A stretch of 64,000 nt of DNA. It comes from Solirubrobacterales bacterium (GTDB lineage Bacteria > Actinomycetota > Thermoleophilia > Solirubrobacterales > 70-9). The stretch spans positions 310,001 to 374,000 of the forward strand of contig JADJRQ010000003.1 of NCBI GenBank assembly GCA_016712175.1, written 5' to 3'. Shown here piece after piece: positions 25,540 through 35,197 of the stretch. Made by a program: the position numbers and the translations under genes. The notes beneath the pieces were generated by a model. It saw only the letters and a list, made by a program, of their open reading frames with translations, was not told where the DNA came from and made no database searches. Positions within the stretch are counted from its first letter, which is position 1. Every line of letters begins with the position of its first letter.

Positions 25540-26811
25540 CTACTTGATATGGTGTCCCGAAATCGCTCGGGAGATCACGAGGCGCTGGATCTCGGCCGTT
25601 CCTTCGAAGATGTCGTAGATCTTCGCGTCCCGGTGCATACGCTCAACCGGGAACTCGCGGGTGTATCCGTTGCCACCGAGGATCTGGATGGCTCGCTCGG
25701 TGACCCACGTGGCGACTTCGCCGGCCTTGAGCTTCGACATCGACCCTTCGGCGTTCTCGAACGGCACCTGGGTGCGTCCCATCCAGGAAGCGCGCCAGAC
25801 CAGCAGTCTCGCGGCGTCGATCTCCGTCTTCATGTCGGCAAGGGTGAAGGCAATGGCCTGGTTCTCGACGATCGGCCGGCCGAACTGGACCCGCTCCTTG
25901 GCGTAGTCGAGCGCGAACTCATAGGCGGCGCGGGCGATGCCAATCGCCTGGGCACCAACCACCGGGCGGCTGGCCTCGAAGGTGGCCATCGCGGCCTGCC
26001 CCTTGGAGCGCTTGCCTTCGCGAACACGGGCGAGACGCTCGTCGAGCTTCTCCTTGCCGCCGAGGAGGCAATTGCCGGGGACACGCACGTCGTCGAGGTG
26101 GACGTCGGCGGTGTGCGAAGCGCGGATGCCGTGCTTCTTGACCTTGGCACCCTGCTCGCAGCCGGGGGTGTTCGGCGGGATGATGAAAGCAGCGTGGCCA
26201 CGCGAGCCGAGCTCACGGTCAACCGTTGCGATCACGACGTGAATGTTGGCGATACCACCGTTGGTGGCCCATGCCTTCTGGCCGTTGATGACCCATTCGT
26301 CCTTGGCTTCGTCGTACTTGGCGTTAGTGCGGACGGCCGAGACGTCGGAGCCGGCGTCCGGCTCGGAGGCGCAGAAGGCGGCAACCTTGACGTCATCTGC
26401 GGTGCCGAAGCACTGGGGAATCCACTCACCCATCTGCTCAGGCGTGCCTTGACCAAAGATCGATGCCACGGCCAGTGTGGTACCGGATATCGCCATTCCG
26501 ATGCCGGCGTCGCCCCAGAACATCTCTTCGTTGACAAGGGGCAGGCTGAGTCCACTTTCGTCGGCAAAGAACTGGGCAATTCCCTCAAAACCGTAGAGTC
26601 CGATCTTGGCGGCTTCCTGAACGATTTCCCAGGGGAATTCTTCCTTCTCGTCCCACTCGTGCGCGGCGGGGCGCATGACGCCTTCGGCGAAGCCGTGAAC
26701 CCACTCCTTGATGTCCTTCTGGTCCTGGTTCAGCTCAAGACTGAAAGGCGGCTTTTCGTCCGCAGTTCCGACCTGCTCCTCGATAATTTCTTCTGAAGTC
26801 TGAGTAGTCAT
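25540..26811 (-). CDS. Acyl-CoA dehydrogenase
   Basis: A 423-residue FAD enzyme oxidising acyl-CoA to enoyl-CoA and passing electrons to ETF. It has the N-terminal helical domain, the central beta domain (AAFCASEPDAGSDVSAVRTN, then INGQKAWATNGGIANIHVV) and the C-terminal helical domain with RVQFGRPIVENQAIAFTLAD and ILGGNGYTREFPVERMHRDA. The end DIFEGTAEIQRLVISRAI carries the usual catalytic-base region (YDIFEGTAEIQ). Chain-length preference cannot be read. It stands alone between a terminator and an operator-like palindrome, so it is probably regulated on its own, perhaps by a fatty-acid-responsive TetR protein. Confidence 0.93.
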   Translation of the reverse strand: MTTQTSEEIIEEQVGTADEKPPFSLELNQDQKDIKEWVHGFAEGVMRPAAHEWDEKEEFPWEIVQEAAKIGLYGFEGIAQFFADESGLSLPLVNEEMFWGDAGIGMAISGTTLAVASIFGQGTPEQMGEWIPQCFGTADDVKVAAFCASEPDAGSDVSAVRTNAKYDEAKDEWVINGQKAWATNGGIANIHVVIATVDRELGSRGHAAFIIPPNTPGCEQGAKVKKHGIRASHTADVHLDDVRVPGNCLLGGKEKLDERLARVREGKRSKGQAAMATFEASRPVVGAQAIGIARAAYEFALDYAKERVQFGRPIVENQAIAFTLADMKTEIDAARLLVWRASWMGRTQVPFENAEGSMSKLKAGEVATWVTERAIQILGGNGYTREFPVERMHRDAKIYDIFEGTAEIQRLVISRAISGHHIK

Positions 26812-26817
26812 AAGCCT

Positions 26818-26823
26818 ATGTTA
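26818..26823 (-). promoter_or_regulatory. Leaderless-type -10 of the acyl-CoA dehydrogenase gene
   Basis: TAACAT-AGGCTT-ATG on the minus strand, the TANNNT-N6-ATG pattern. Confidence 0.45.
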
Positions 26824-26853
26824 CATGGATCGATGACGAGGTTGTGTGAATCT

Positions 26854-26867
26854 TGACCGATTGGTCA
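26854..26867. promoter_or_regulatory. TetR-type operator-like palindrome
   Basis: TGACC-GATT-GGTCA is a perfect inverted repeat, 31 bases upstream of the likely -10 of the acyl-CoA dehydrogenase gene. Palindromes of the form TGACC-N4-GGTCA are used by TetR-family regulators of fatty acid degradation in other bacteria; assignment here is by analogy. Confidence 0.45.
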
Positions 26868-26888
26868 GTCAACCTCGTATCCGGCTCC

Positions 26889-29800
26889 TCAGGCGGCTTG
26901 GGCGGTGTCGCCGCGCAGCATCTCTTCGAGTTCGCTGCGCAGTCCCGCCGACTGGCGGACTTTGTAGTCCGGACCCAGCTTGAGCTTCCGCTCACGCTCG
27001 CCGTTGACGACCACCACATGGACTTCGTTCTCGCCCTGATGGTGCTGGAAGATGAGCTTCATCTCTTCCAGAGCGTCGAGAGAAAGCTGGCCTGAATCGA
27101 CTTTCACCGTAAAGGCTCGTTTCGCCGCGCCTGATGTTCCTTGGCCTTCTCGATCTCGGCCGGCTTCGGGTCGAAGATATGCGCATCCTGAACAACGATC
27201 TTCGTGCCTTTTTCCGTCTGGTCCACCCTGCCCTTGACCAGCACCACCGAGTCGAGCTGAACGACCTGTGTCTTGTCCGACTCGCCGGCCTTGAAAACGA
27301 TCAGTTCGACCTCGGACTCGATGTCGCTAAGCGTCGCGAACGCCATCTGTGAACCACTCTTGGTCCGCAGCTTCTTGTACTCGGTGACGATCCCCCCGAC
27401 CGTCACCCAAGATCCATCTTCACGACCGCTGAGCTCGGCCAGCTGCAGTCGGACTTGAATTCGAGTGCCTCCCGCAGGCCGTCGAGCGGATGGGAAGAGA
27501 GGAAGATGCCGAGAGTTTCCTTTTCGAGAGCCAGGATCTCCTTTTGCTCAAACTCGATCTCGGTGATCGGTGGGTGCTGCCCGCTCATGGCGCCACCCTG
27601 GGGTGCACCGCCTTCTCCACCCATGTCGAAGATCGAACCCTGACCCAGGTGAGCGTCGGACTGAGCCTGGTTGCCGGCTGACTGGGCTTCGGGAAGTATC
27701 TCCAGCATCCCCTTACGGGAGCCGGGCAGCGAGTCGAAGGCACCACACTTGATCAGGCACTCGATCGCCCGCTTGTTGACTGCCCTTGAATCCGCCCGTT
27801 CGCAGAAATCCCAGAGCGACTCGAAGGGACGCTCTTCTTTCGCCAGGAGGATCGCCTGGACCGCAGAGAAGCCGACGTTCTTGACTGCGTCGAGGCCGAA
27901 GCGGATGTCCGTACCGTCGACCACGAAACTGTGGTCGGAGACGTTGATGTCCGGAGGCATGACATTGATCCCCATCTCCGCGCAGCGGGAAATGTAGGCG
28001 GGGACCTTGTCCTTGGTGTTCATCACAGAGGAGATCACCGCGGCCATGTACTCGGCCGGGTAGTTCGCCTTGAGATAAGCAGTTCGGTAGGCGATCAGCC
28101 CGTAACAGGCGGCGTGAGATTTGTTGAACGAGTAGTCCGCCGCAGCGGTCATCGAGCCCCAGAGACTGTTCGAGACACTCAGGTCAGTTCCGGAAGCCTT
28201 GGTGCCCTCCATGAACATGTCCTTCATCTCGTCCATCGCCTTGCGGTCCTTCTTGCCAATCGCCTTGCGCAGGTCGTCGGACTCGGCCGGCGAGAAGCTG
28301 GCCAGCGCCTTTGAGATCTCCATCAACTGCTCCTGGTAAACCAGGCAGCCGTAGGTCCCCTCTGTGATTGCTTTGAGGCGGGGGTCCGCGTATTCGACGG
28401 TACTCGGATCGACCTTGCCCCTCGCATAGCGCGGAATTTCGGCCATGGCTCCCGGCCGGTAGAGCGAGACCAGGGCAATGATGTCATCAAATTCAGTCGG
28501 GTTCACGTCCTTCATGGCTTTGCGCATGCCTTCGGACTCGAGTTGGAATACGCCGGTTGAGTCCCCTGCAGCAAGCATCAGATAAGTCTTCTTGTCGTCA
28601 AGCGGAATCTCGCCGATATCGATCTCGACGTCCCTCGACCGCTTGATGATGTCGATTGCGTCGTCGATGACATCGAGGTTTCGCAGGCCAAGGAAGTCCA
28701 TCTTGAGGAGACCCATCGCCTCGACCGGTTTCATCGAGTACTGAGTCACTGTCTTGTACGACTTGACCGGCTTGCCGTTCTCGTCACTGGCTGGTGCCGC
28801 CGACTTGTCTTCCACCAGCTGGAGCGGCACGATCTCTTTGAGTGGCCGGACGGAGATGACCACCGCCGCCGCGTGGATCGAGGTGTTGCGGATCTTGCCT
28901 TCGAGCCCTTGGCGGTGTCGATGATCTTCTTCGCGTCGGCGTCGGTCTCGTAAGTCTTCATCAGTTCCTGCCCCGGCTTCAGGCATTCGTCGAACGAAGG
29001 CGAGCGACCCATGACCGGGGCCGGAATCTGCTTGGCGAGAGTGTCGGCAGTCTTGTAGTCGTAACCGTGGACCCGGGCGGAATCGCGGATCGCGGCCCGC
29101 GGGGCCATCGTTCCGAAGGTGATGATCTGCGCAACCGAGTCCGAGCCGTACTTGTCGGTCACGTACTGGATCATGCGATCGCGCCCGCGCACCGAGAAGT
29201 CGATGTCGATGTCCGGCATCGACTTACGGCCGGGGTTGAGGAAACGCTCGAAGAAGAGGTCACCCATCTCCTCGATTACGCCGAGTTCGAACTCGAGGCG
29301 CTCCATCGCGACCGACGGCATCGGATCCCCGTAACGCCCCTTGACCCCTTCGAGGGCGATCCTTCGGAGCATCACCTTCGAATCCTCACCGTTCTCGGTC
29401 GGAAAGTTCGGCAGGAGGATCTCGCCGAGGGGGATCTCGACGTTGCAGCGCTCGGCAACTTCGAGGGTCATCGGCACGGCCTCCGGCCACTCGGCAAACG
29501 CCGCCGTCATCTCGCCGGCGTCCTTCAGGTAGAACTCGTTCGTGTCGAAGGTCATCTTCGGTGCGTCGAGCGTCGACTTGGTCTGCACGCAGAGCAGCGC
29601 CGTGTGGTTGACGTAATCCTCGCGCCGCAGGTAGTGGACATCAGCAGTCGCGACCAGCGGGCGACCGATCTCGCGGGCGATGCGGGCGATCTGCTCGTTG
29701 GCCCGGTCCTGGTCGTCGATCCCGTTCTTCTGGACCTCCAGGTAGACCTGTTCGGGGCCGAAGACCTGGATCAGTTCGTCGAGGTGCTCGCGGGCGTCGT

Positions 29801-30278
29801 CAGGCCGGTCCTCGACCAGCCGCTTGACGAACCGGGCCTGGAGGCAACCGGTGAGAACAATCACGCCTTCCGAATGACGATCCAGGAGCTCCATGTCGAT
29901 GTTGGCCTTGCCCCGGTGCATGCCCTCGAGAAAGCCTTCGGAGCTGAGCTCGACCAGGTTGCGGAAACCCACATCATTCTCTGCCAGCAGCGTCAGGTGG
30001 TTGCGCTCGTACTTGGGCATCTCCTTGACCGTGTGGCGGTCGTCAACGTAATACGCCTCGATGCCGAGGATCGGCTTGACGCCGTTTTTCCGGCAGGCCT
30101 TGTACATGTCGAGCGCGCCGTTCATGACCCCGTGGTCGGTCAGGCTGAGGGCGGGCATGTCAAGCTCCGCCGCGCGCTCCGCCATTTCCTTGATGTTGCA
30201 GGCTCCATCCAGAACCGAGTGTTCACTGTGAACGTGCAGATGAGCGACCTGTGGGCTGGGTGAAGAGGAGTTTTCCAC
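26889..30278 (-). CDS. dnaE: DNA polymerase III alpha subunit, three apparent one-base deletions
   Basis: The replicative polymerase, about 1130 residues after correction. The PHP domain comes first (HLHVHSEHSVLDGACNIKEM), then the polymerase core with the catalytic aspartates in MPDIDIDFSVRGRDRM, fingers, a helix-hairpin-helix region (NVGFSAVQAILLAKEERPF), and a C-terminal OB fold (WVTVGGIVTEYKKLRTKSGS) ending in the DALEEMKLIFQHHQGENEVH domain. Frames change near 28903-28910, 27441-27446 and 27125-27130. One added base at each gives a continuous protein. Because dnaE is essential, sequencing errors are the likely cause. The start is taken at GTG 30278; a GTG at 30302 is in frame. Confidence 0.93.
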
Positions 30279-30369
30279 GGACGGCCATGATGGCAAAAGC
30301 ACCGGATATCAAAATGCATCGAAGTTGGTATTTCCGGGATGAATCTCTGGTCAATATTGTCTGGAGACG

Positions 30370-30804
30370 ATGATCTATCTGCTCCGGCACGGCGATGCCG
30401 AAAACGATGACGGTGGAGGTGACGCCAATCGCCGGCTCACCAACAAAGGTGAAGCCCAGGCGGCCTTCGCGGGACGCGCCATCGCTGCCCTCGGTCTGAA
30501 CATCGACTCCTGCCTGACCAGTCCGCGGGTCCGGGCCCGTGACACCGCCGAGATCGCCTGCAACGCCCTCACCGTGAAGCCCGAGATCATCGAGTCGATC
30601 GGCGACGGCAGCTACGACACACTCGACCTGGCCGCTGGTCGAAGCAACGTGATGATCGTCGGCCACGAACCAGTCATCTCAATGGAAGTAGCCCGCCTGA
30701 CCGGAGCCAACACCAAAATGAAAAAGGGAGGATTGGCAAGACTCGAGTCAGGAACGCTGAGAGCACTCCTGCGCCCAGCAGAGCTCAAAGCCATCGCAGG
30801 CTAA
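30370..30804 (+). CDS. sixA: SixA-type phosphohistidine phosphatase
   Basis: A 144-residue histidine-phosphatase-fold protein. The RHG motif is at the start (IYLLRHGDAENDD), the second arginine region is TSPRVRARDTAEIACNAL, and the second histidine is in MIVGHEPVISMEVARL. SixA removes phosphate from histidine on signalling or phosphotransfer proteins; the target here is unknown. The gene stands alone, divergent from dnaE. Confidence 0.85.
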   Translation: MIYLLRHGDAENDDGGGDANRRLTNKGEAQAAFAGRAIAALGLNIDSCLTSPRVRARDTAEIACNALTVKPEIIESIGDGSYDTLDLAAGRSNVMIVGHEPVISMEVARLTGANTKMKKGGLARLESGTLRALLRPAELKAIAG

Positions 30805-30833
30805 GTAGCACTAATCCGAGAGCATCGAGTTCG

Positions 30834-30881
30834 GTTCTTTGCCGCGTTGACGACACATGGAACGTCAAAGCGGCAAAGAAC
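30834..30881. repeat. Long hairpin between convergent sixA and the transglycosylase gene
   Basis: A 19-base arm from 30834 (GTTCTTTGCCGCGTTGACG) pairs with 30863-30881 with one mismatch around a ten-base loop. It starts 30 bases after the sixA stop and has no T run. Probable terminator for one or both genes. Confidence 0.5.
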
Positions 30882-30947
30882 AACCTCGGGGCCAGGCGTG
30901 GGCCGCGGGGGCACGTCCTCCGTACCCCGCGCCCCTCGGGGATCCGG

Positions 30948-31938
30948 CTAGCCGCAGACCCAGGGCGATGTGCCAGAGGCGGCGTAGATCAAGGCCGCGA
31001 TCCGGTCCTGCTCGGCCTTTGAGGCCTCGTTGGGCAGACCCTTGCCGCCGTATGCCTTCCAGGTTGCCGGCATGATCTGGTACGCGCCGCCGGCTCCGCT
31101 CGGGTTGAGCGCCGAGTAGTTGCCGCCCGACTCGCACATCACGATGTACGTCGGGATTGAGTAGGGGCCGCCCAGCTCGCGGTCGACCTGCGCTTTGGCT
31201 TCTGGTGGGCTCGCAGCCTGCTCCTTCTCGATCTTCTTCTGCAGGCCCTTGATGTCAGTCTTCAGTTTGGAGATCTCGCCTTCGCGGGAACTGTTGACCG
31301 AGGCCAGCTGGGTCGCGCTCGATTCGGCGGCGGCGCGGGCGGCTTCGATGCCGGCCTGGGCTGCGGCCAGTTCGGCGTTGTGCTGGTCGGCCCTCGTCTT
31401 CAGCAGGGCGAGCCTGTTGGTCTTGTCTTCGAAGTCGTTTCGTACCGAGCGCACCCGGGTGGCAAGGCGCACGTCGGCGTTCTGAACTGCCTTGAGGTAC
31501 TCGTTGCCGGTGGCAAGATCCTCGTAGTCAGCCGCACCCAGAACCAGGTCGAGCATGTCCGGCGAGCCACTCATGTAGATCGCGACCAGTCGCTTGGTGA
31601 GCAGGCGCTTGGCCCGCTTCAGCCGCTGACGGGAACGGTCGAGCTCGGCCCGGGAACCGGCGACCTTTTCTTCAAGCGAAGCCGACTTCTCGGCGCCGGT
31701 GGCGATCAAGCCGTTCATCTCGTCGGCTTTGGCCGCTGCCGCCGCGGACTTCTCCTGAGCGGAGTCAAGTTCAGCGCGGCCTTCACCGAGCGACTTCGAG
31801 ACCCGTTCGACCCGCTGCTTTGCCGCGGCAGACTGGGACTCGAGATCGTCGACACTGCCCTGCGCCGAGGCCACAAAGGCCGCACAAAAGAAGAGCGGGC
31901 ACGATCGTGCCCGCGAGAATTGAACGTCTCATCGTCAT
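30948..31938 (-). CDS. Secreted coiled-coil protein with lytic-transglycosylase/Rpf-like C-terminal domain
   Basis: About 330 residues. The start at 31938 gives MTMRRSILAGTIVPALL, and one base missing in the T run at 31885-31889 joins it to CAAFVASAQGSVDD, completing a signal peptide. Residues about 30-225 are heptad-rich coiled coil (DLESQSAAAKQRVERVSKSL and similar). The last 75 residues resemble the lysozyme-like domain of resuscitation-promoting factors and SLT transglycosylases (YIVMCESGGNYSALNPSGAG, GAYQIMPATWKAYGG). Coiled coil plus peptidoglycan hydrolase is the layout of division-associated wall hydrolases (RipC/PcsB style). Substrate is inferred to be peptidoglycan. Confidence 0.8.
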
Positions 31939-31962
31939 ACGGAACCGATGAGAACTCTGAGT

Positions 31963-31992
31963 GTGTGAGTCGAAGCCAAAACCGACTCACAC
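31963..31992 (-). promoter_or_regulatory. Stem-loop in the leader of the transglycosylase gene
   Basis: GTGTGAGTCG and CGACTCACAC form a perfect ten-pair stem around a ten-base loop, 24 bases upstream of the start codon. It might be an attenuator or a translation-control hairpin. Wall-hydrolase genes of actinobacteria often have c-di-AMP riboswitches here, but the conserved ydaO sequence is not visible. Confidence 0.45.
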
Positions 31993-32050
31993 CGTAACCA
32001 AGGCCCCTGCGCGGCCCCCGGACCCGGGACCACCGCGCAAGATCTCATGC

Positions 32051-32073
32051 AAAAGCAGGCTTTGGTCACCTGC
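32051..32073 (-). terminator. Terminator of the arginine operon
   Basis: On the minus strand GCAGG-N9-CCTGC is followed by TTTT, starting 10 bases after the stop of the 55-residue gene. The stem is short. Confidence 0.45.
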
Positions 32074-32083
32074 CGGGGTAGGC

Positions 32084-32251
32084 TCAGCCTTCGGGGACGT
32101 CGCGGGTCGCGAGGTACCCCGCGACTCCGACGACGGTCACCCCTGCCACCACGCCCGCCCCGGTGAGCAACGCAGTCCGCATCACGAACTTGTTGCGGAC
32201 GAAACTGACGATCAGTTTGACCGTGACTTTGCCGATCAGGGAATAGAACAT
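32084..32251 (-). CDS. 55-residue single-helix membrane protein downstream of argG
   Basis: The ATG at 32251 shares one base with the argG stop codon and has GAGGA eight bases upstream, which supports real translation. The protein starts MFYSLIGKVTVKLIVSFV, has one hydrophobic segment (TALLTGAGVVAGVTVVGVAG, about residues 29-48) and ends ATRDVPEG. A possible terminator follows. I do not recognise the family. The coupling suggests constant coexpression with arginine synthesis, though the role is unknown. Confidence 0.65.
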   Translation of the reverse strand: MFYSLIGKVTVKLIVSFVRNKFVMRTALLTGAGVVAGVTVVGVAGYLATRDVPEG

Positions 32252-33525
32252 TATTTTTCCTCTCTATTTCTAACCTGGTGAGCCATCCGGCTCTGAAGTG
32301 AGAACAGCTCGATGAAGCCGGGACTGGCCTGCTGGGAGAATTCTCCCCCGGACTCGCCGAACGAAGCCAGACTCTTGTCATACAGAGCGTACGGCGAGGA
32401 CCGGACCGTCGGAGTGGCCGACCCCTTGAAGAGCTTGACCGAGATTTCACCGGTCGCGAATTCGTTTGCCGAGTCCATGAATGCGTCGAGGTTGTACCGC
32501 AGGGGCTCGAACCACAAACCGGCGTACGCCATGTAGGCCCAGTGCCGGTCGAGAGTGTTCTTGAAATTGTTCTGGTGGATCGTCGAAACCAGCTTCTCCA
32601 GTTCCTGGTGAGCGGTGAGGATGATCTTTGCCGCCGGCACCTCGTAGATGTCACGTACCTTGAGCCCGACGATGCGGTCCTCAATGTGGTCGACAATGCC
32701 GACGCCGTGGCGGCAACCGGCCGCGGATGCCGCATCGATCAGTGGCACGAGGTCCATCTTCTCGCCGTTGAAACTGACCGGACGGCCCGCTTCGAAACCG
32801 ATCGTGACCGTCTCGGGCTCATCCGGCGCGAGTTCGGGCCGGGTGACCAGCTGGAAGACGTCATCCGGCGGCGGGGAGCCCAGGTCCTCGATCGAGATGC
32901 CCTCCGACGAACGACCCCAGAGGTTGTCATCGATCGAGTACGGCGCTGCCGAATTTCCGCCCTTGAGCGGGATGTCGTGCTTCCGGCAGTATTCGAGTTC
33001 TTCGTCACGGCCGATCTTCCAGGCCCTGACCGGCGCGATCATCTTCAGGTTCGGGTCGAGCGTGGCGACGGTGCTTTCCAGCCGCACCTGATCGTTGCCT
33101 TTGCCGGTGCAGCCGTGGGCCAGCGTGTCGCAGCCGGTCCGGGCGGCGACTTCGACCCCGAGTTTGCCGATCAGGGGGCGCCCCAGGGAAGTGAACAGCG
33201 GGTAGCCCCCACCGTAGAGCGCGTTCGCCTTGATTGCCGGCAGGACGTAATCCTCGGCGAACTCCTCGCGGGCGTCGATGACCACAGTCTCGATCGCCCC
33301 CATGGCCTTGGCCTTGTCTGTGACTTCGGTGTAGTCCTCACCCGGCTGCCCGAGGTTGACCGTCAGCGTGACGACTTCTGCCTCGTACTGCTCCTGAATC
33401 CAGTGGAGCATGACACTGGTGTCAAGCCCGCCGGAGTAGAGCAGCAGCACACGACTTACATCCTCGGGCCGCGCCTCGTAGGTGGCAATCGGCTCCGGCA
33501 TGGAGTCGAGTGTCAGGTCGGTCAT
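32251..33525 (-). CDS. argG: Argininosuccinate synthase
   Basis: 424 residues joining citrulline and aspartate with ATP. The N-type ATP pyrophosphatase loop is VLLLYSGGLDTSVMLHW (about residues 26-42), followed by the substrate-binding segments AHGCTGKGNDQVRLE and FNGEKMDLVPLIDA, and KGSATPTVRSSPYALYD near the C-terminus. Length is normal for the family. The first 22 residues precede the conserved core. The start overlaps the upstream gene by four bases (ATGA). Confidence 0.96.
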   Translation of the reverse strand: MTDLTLDSMPEPIATYEARPEDVSRVLLLYSGGLDTSVMLHWIQEQYEAEVVTLTVNLGQPGEDYTEVTDKAKAMGAIETVVIDAREEFAEDYVLPAIKANALYGGGYPLFTSLGRPLIGKLGVEVAARTGCDTLAHGCTGKGNDQVRLESTVATLDPNLKMIAPVRAWKIGRDEELEYCRKHDIPLKGGNSAAPYSIDDNLWGRSSEGISIEDLGSPPPDDVFQLVTRPELAPDEPETVTIGFEAGRPVSFNGEKMDLVPLIDAASAAGCRHGVGIVDHIEDRIVGLKVRDIYEVPAAKIILTAHQELEKLVSTIHQNNFKNTLDRHWAYMAYAGLWFEPLRYNLDAFMDSANEFATGEISVKLFKGSATPTVRSSPYALYDKSLASFGESGGEFSQQASPGFIELFSLQSRMAHQVRNREEK

Positions 33526-33974
33526 CCGGGACCGATACCTCCGCCCGTGCCGCCACTTTGGGCGGGAGGAGTGGCGCCGCCGCCGGTGTCCGGAGTCGTC
33601 GGCTCAGCCGGGGTGCTCGGCGTGTCCGGGGTTTCCGGGCTGACGCCGCCGCCAGTGTTCGGATCGACCGGGGTTTCCTGAGTGGTGCCAGTGGTTCCAG
33701 TGGTACCCGTGTCCGGTTTGGTCGGCTCAACCGGAGTGACTTCGGTGACGCCGGTGAGCCCCGTGGCCCCGGTGTTCTCGCTGCCCGAGTCGCCGCTACC
33801 CGCGATGACGATCACGGCGATCACCAGGCCGACGATGATCGCCAGCATGACGATTATCAGCCAGCGGACGTGGCGTCGCTTGTCCTCCGGTTCGTAATGG
33901 TCGTGGCCGTGGTCGTCTCCCCCGCGCGGCGGCGGGCGGTCGTCACTCATGATTCGTGTCGGATCGTCATTCAT
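33522..33974 (-). CDS. Single-pass membrane protein with Thr/Pro/Gly-rich tail
   Basis: 150 residues: a His/Asp-rich cytoplasmic start (GGDDHGHDHYEPEDKRRH), one membrane helix (WLIIVMLAIIVGLVIAVIVI, about residues 38-57), and an extracellular low-complexity part of Thr, Pro, Gly and Glu. A GGAGGT Shine-Dalgarno lies seven bases before the ATG. It is inserted between argD and argG on the same strand. Such tails are often glycosylated or span the wall; function is unknown. Confidence 0.6.
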   Translation of the reverse strand: MNDDPTRIMSDDRPPPRGGDDHGHDHYEPEDKRRHVRWLIIVMLAIIVGLVIAVIVIAGSGDSGSENTGATGLTGVTEVTPVEPTKPDTGTTGTTGTTQETPVDPNTGGGVSPETPDTPSTPAEPTTPDTGGGATPPAQSGGTGGGIGPG

Positions 33975-34009
33975 TTCTGTACCTCCGGTGAAGTTGAAGA
34001 GTGCTGATG

Positions 34010-35197
34010 CTACTGATCGGAAAGGGCTTCCGAGATGGTCGTAAGTGCAAAGTCAGCCTGCTCATCGGTGAGGATGAACGGCGGCAGCAGGCGCAGGGAA
34101 TCGGGGCGTGGTGCGTTGGCGACCAGGCCTCGGGAAAGCAGTTCGGTGTTCAGCCCGGCGGAATCCATTCCTTCGCTCAGTTCGACCCCGAGCATCAGCC
34201 CGCGGCCTCGCACGGCCTCGACCCCGTCCATCTTCATGAGGCCATCGGTGAGAGTTGTGCCGAGGGACCGGATACGGCGGAGCATCTCCGGCCGATCAAC
34301 CAGGTCGAGCATGGCCATCGCAGCCGAGGCGGCAACCGGGCCGGCCGCAAAGGTCGAGCCGTGGTCACCGGGTGCGAGCACTTCACCCGCAGCTTCGGTC
34401 GTGATGCAGGCGCCGATTGCGACGCCGCCGCCGAGCGCCTTGGCGCTGGTGATGACGTCAGGACGGGCCGGACCCTGTTCGTAGGCCCAGAGCGAGCCGG
34501 TCCGGCCCATGCCCGTCTGGATCTCGTCGAGGATCAGGAGTGCCCCTGTCCGGTCGCACAGCTCGCGGGCCAGTTTCAGGGTTTCGTCCGAGAGCACGAA
34601 CACCCCGGCCTCCCCCTGGATCACTTCGACGAAGATCGCCGCCGTGCCGGGACCGACGGCCGCCTCAAGTGCGGCACCATCGTCGAACGGCACCGACCTG
34701 AACCCCGGGAGCATCGGCCCCAGCTTGGGATCCTTCGCAAGTCCGGGCGTCGCCGAAAGAGACCCATAAGTCCGGCCGTGGAAATCGCTCTCGAAAGAAA
34801 CGATCTCGGGGTTCTCGGCGCCGCGTTCGTGGGCAGCCTTGCGGGCGATTTTGATCGCACACTCGTTGGCCTCAGTGCCGGAGTTGCAGAAGAACACGCG
34901 GCCACCGAGGGACGATCTGGACAGGCGTTCCGCCAGATCGACCATCGGCTGCGTATAGAACAGGTTCGAGACATGCATCAGCTGGCCGGCCTGTTCACGT
35001 ACGGCAGCGACGATCTCCGGGTGACAGTGGCCCATCGAAGCGACCGAGATTCCGCCCAGCAGGTCGAGGTACTCGTTGCCATCCGCATCGAAGAGCAGCG
35101 CACCTTCGCCCCGCACAAAAGCGACGTCAGCCCGCTTGTAGGTCTGCATGACATAGCGCTCTTCGCGTTCCTTCAGTGTCTGGTCGACCGGGCTCAC
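34010..35197 (-). CDS. argD: Acetylornithine aminotransferase
   Basis: A 395-residue class III PLP aminotransferase acting in arginine synthesis (N-acetylglutamate semialdehyde to N-acetylornithine) and often in lysine synthesis. Seen are YLDLLGGISVASMGHCHPEI, FFCNSGTEANECAIKIAR, LLILDEIQTGMGRTGSLWAY (the Asp that contacts PLP) and TSAKALGGGVAIGACI (the PLP Lys). Start is a GTG overlapping the argB stop by four bases. Confidence 0.95.
   Translation of the reverse strand: MSPVDQTLKEREERYVMQTYKRADVAFVRGEGALLFDADGNEYLDLLGGISVASMGHCHPEIVAAVREQAGQLMHVSNLFYTQPMVDLAERLSRSSLGGRVFFCNSGTEANECAIKIARKAAHERGAENPEIVSFESDFHGRTYGSLSATPGLAKDPKLGPMLPGFRSVPFDDGAALEAAVGPGTAAIFVEVIQGEAGVFVLSDETLKLARELCDRTGALLILDEIQTGMGRTGSLWAYEQGPARPDVITSAKALGGGVAIGACITTEAAGEVLAPGDHGSTFAAGPVAASAAMAMLDLVDRPEMLRRIRSLGTTLTDGLMKMDGVEAVRGRGLMLGVELSEGMDSAGLNTELLSRGLVANAPRPDSLRLLPPFILTDEQADFALTTISEALSDQ

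Noticed and set aside
31939..32084. c-di-AMP (ydaO) riboswitch upstream of the transglycosylase-like gene
   Set aside because: The expected conserved GGGGGA and CAGCTAACC-type stretches are not visible on the correct strand; a partial likeness (CCGGGGTAGGC) is on the opposite strand.
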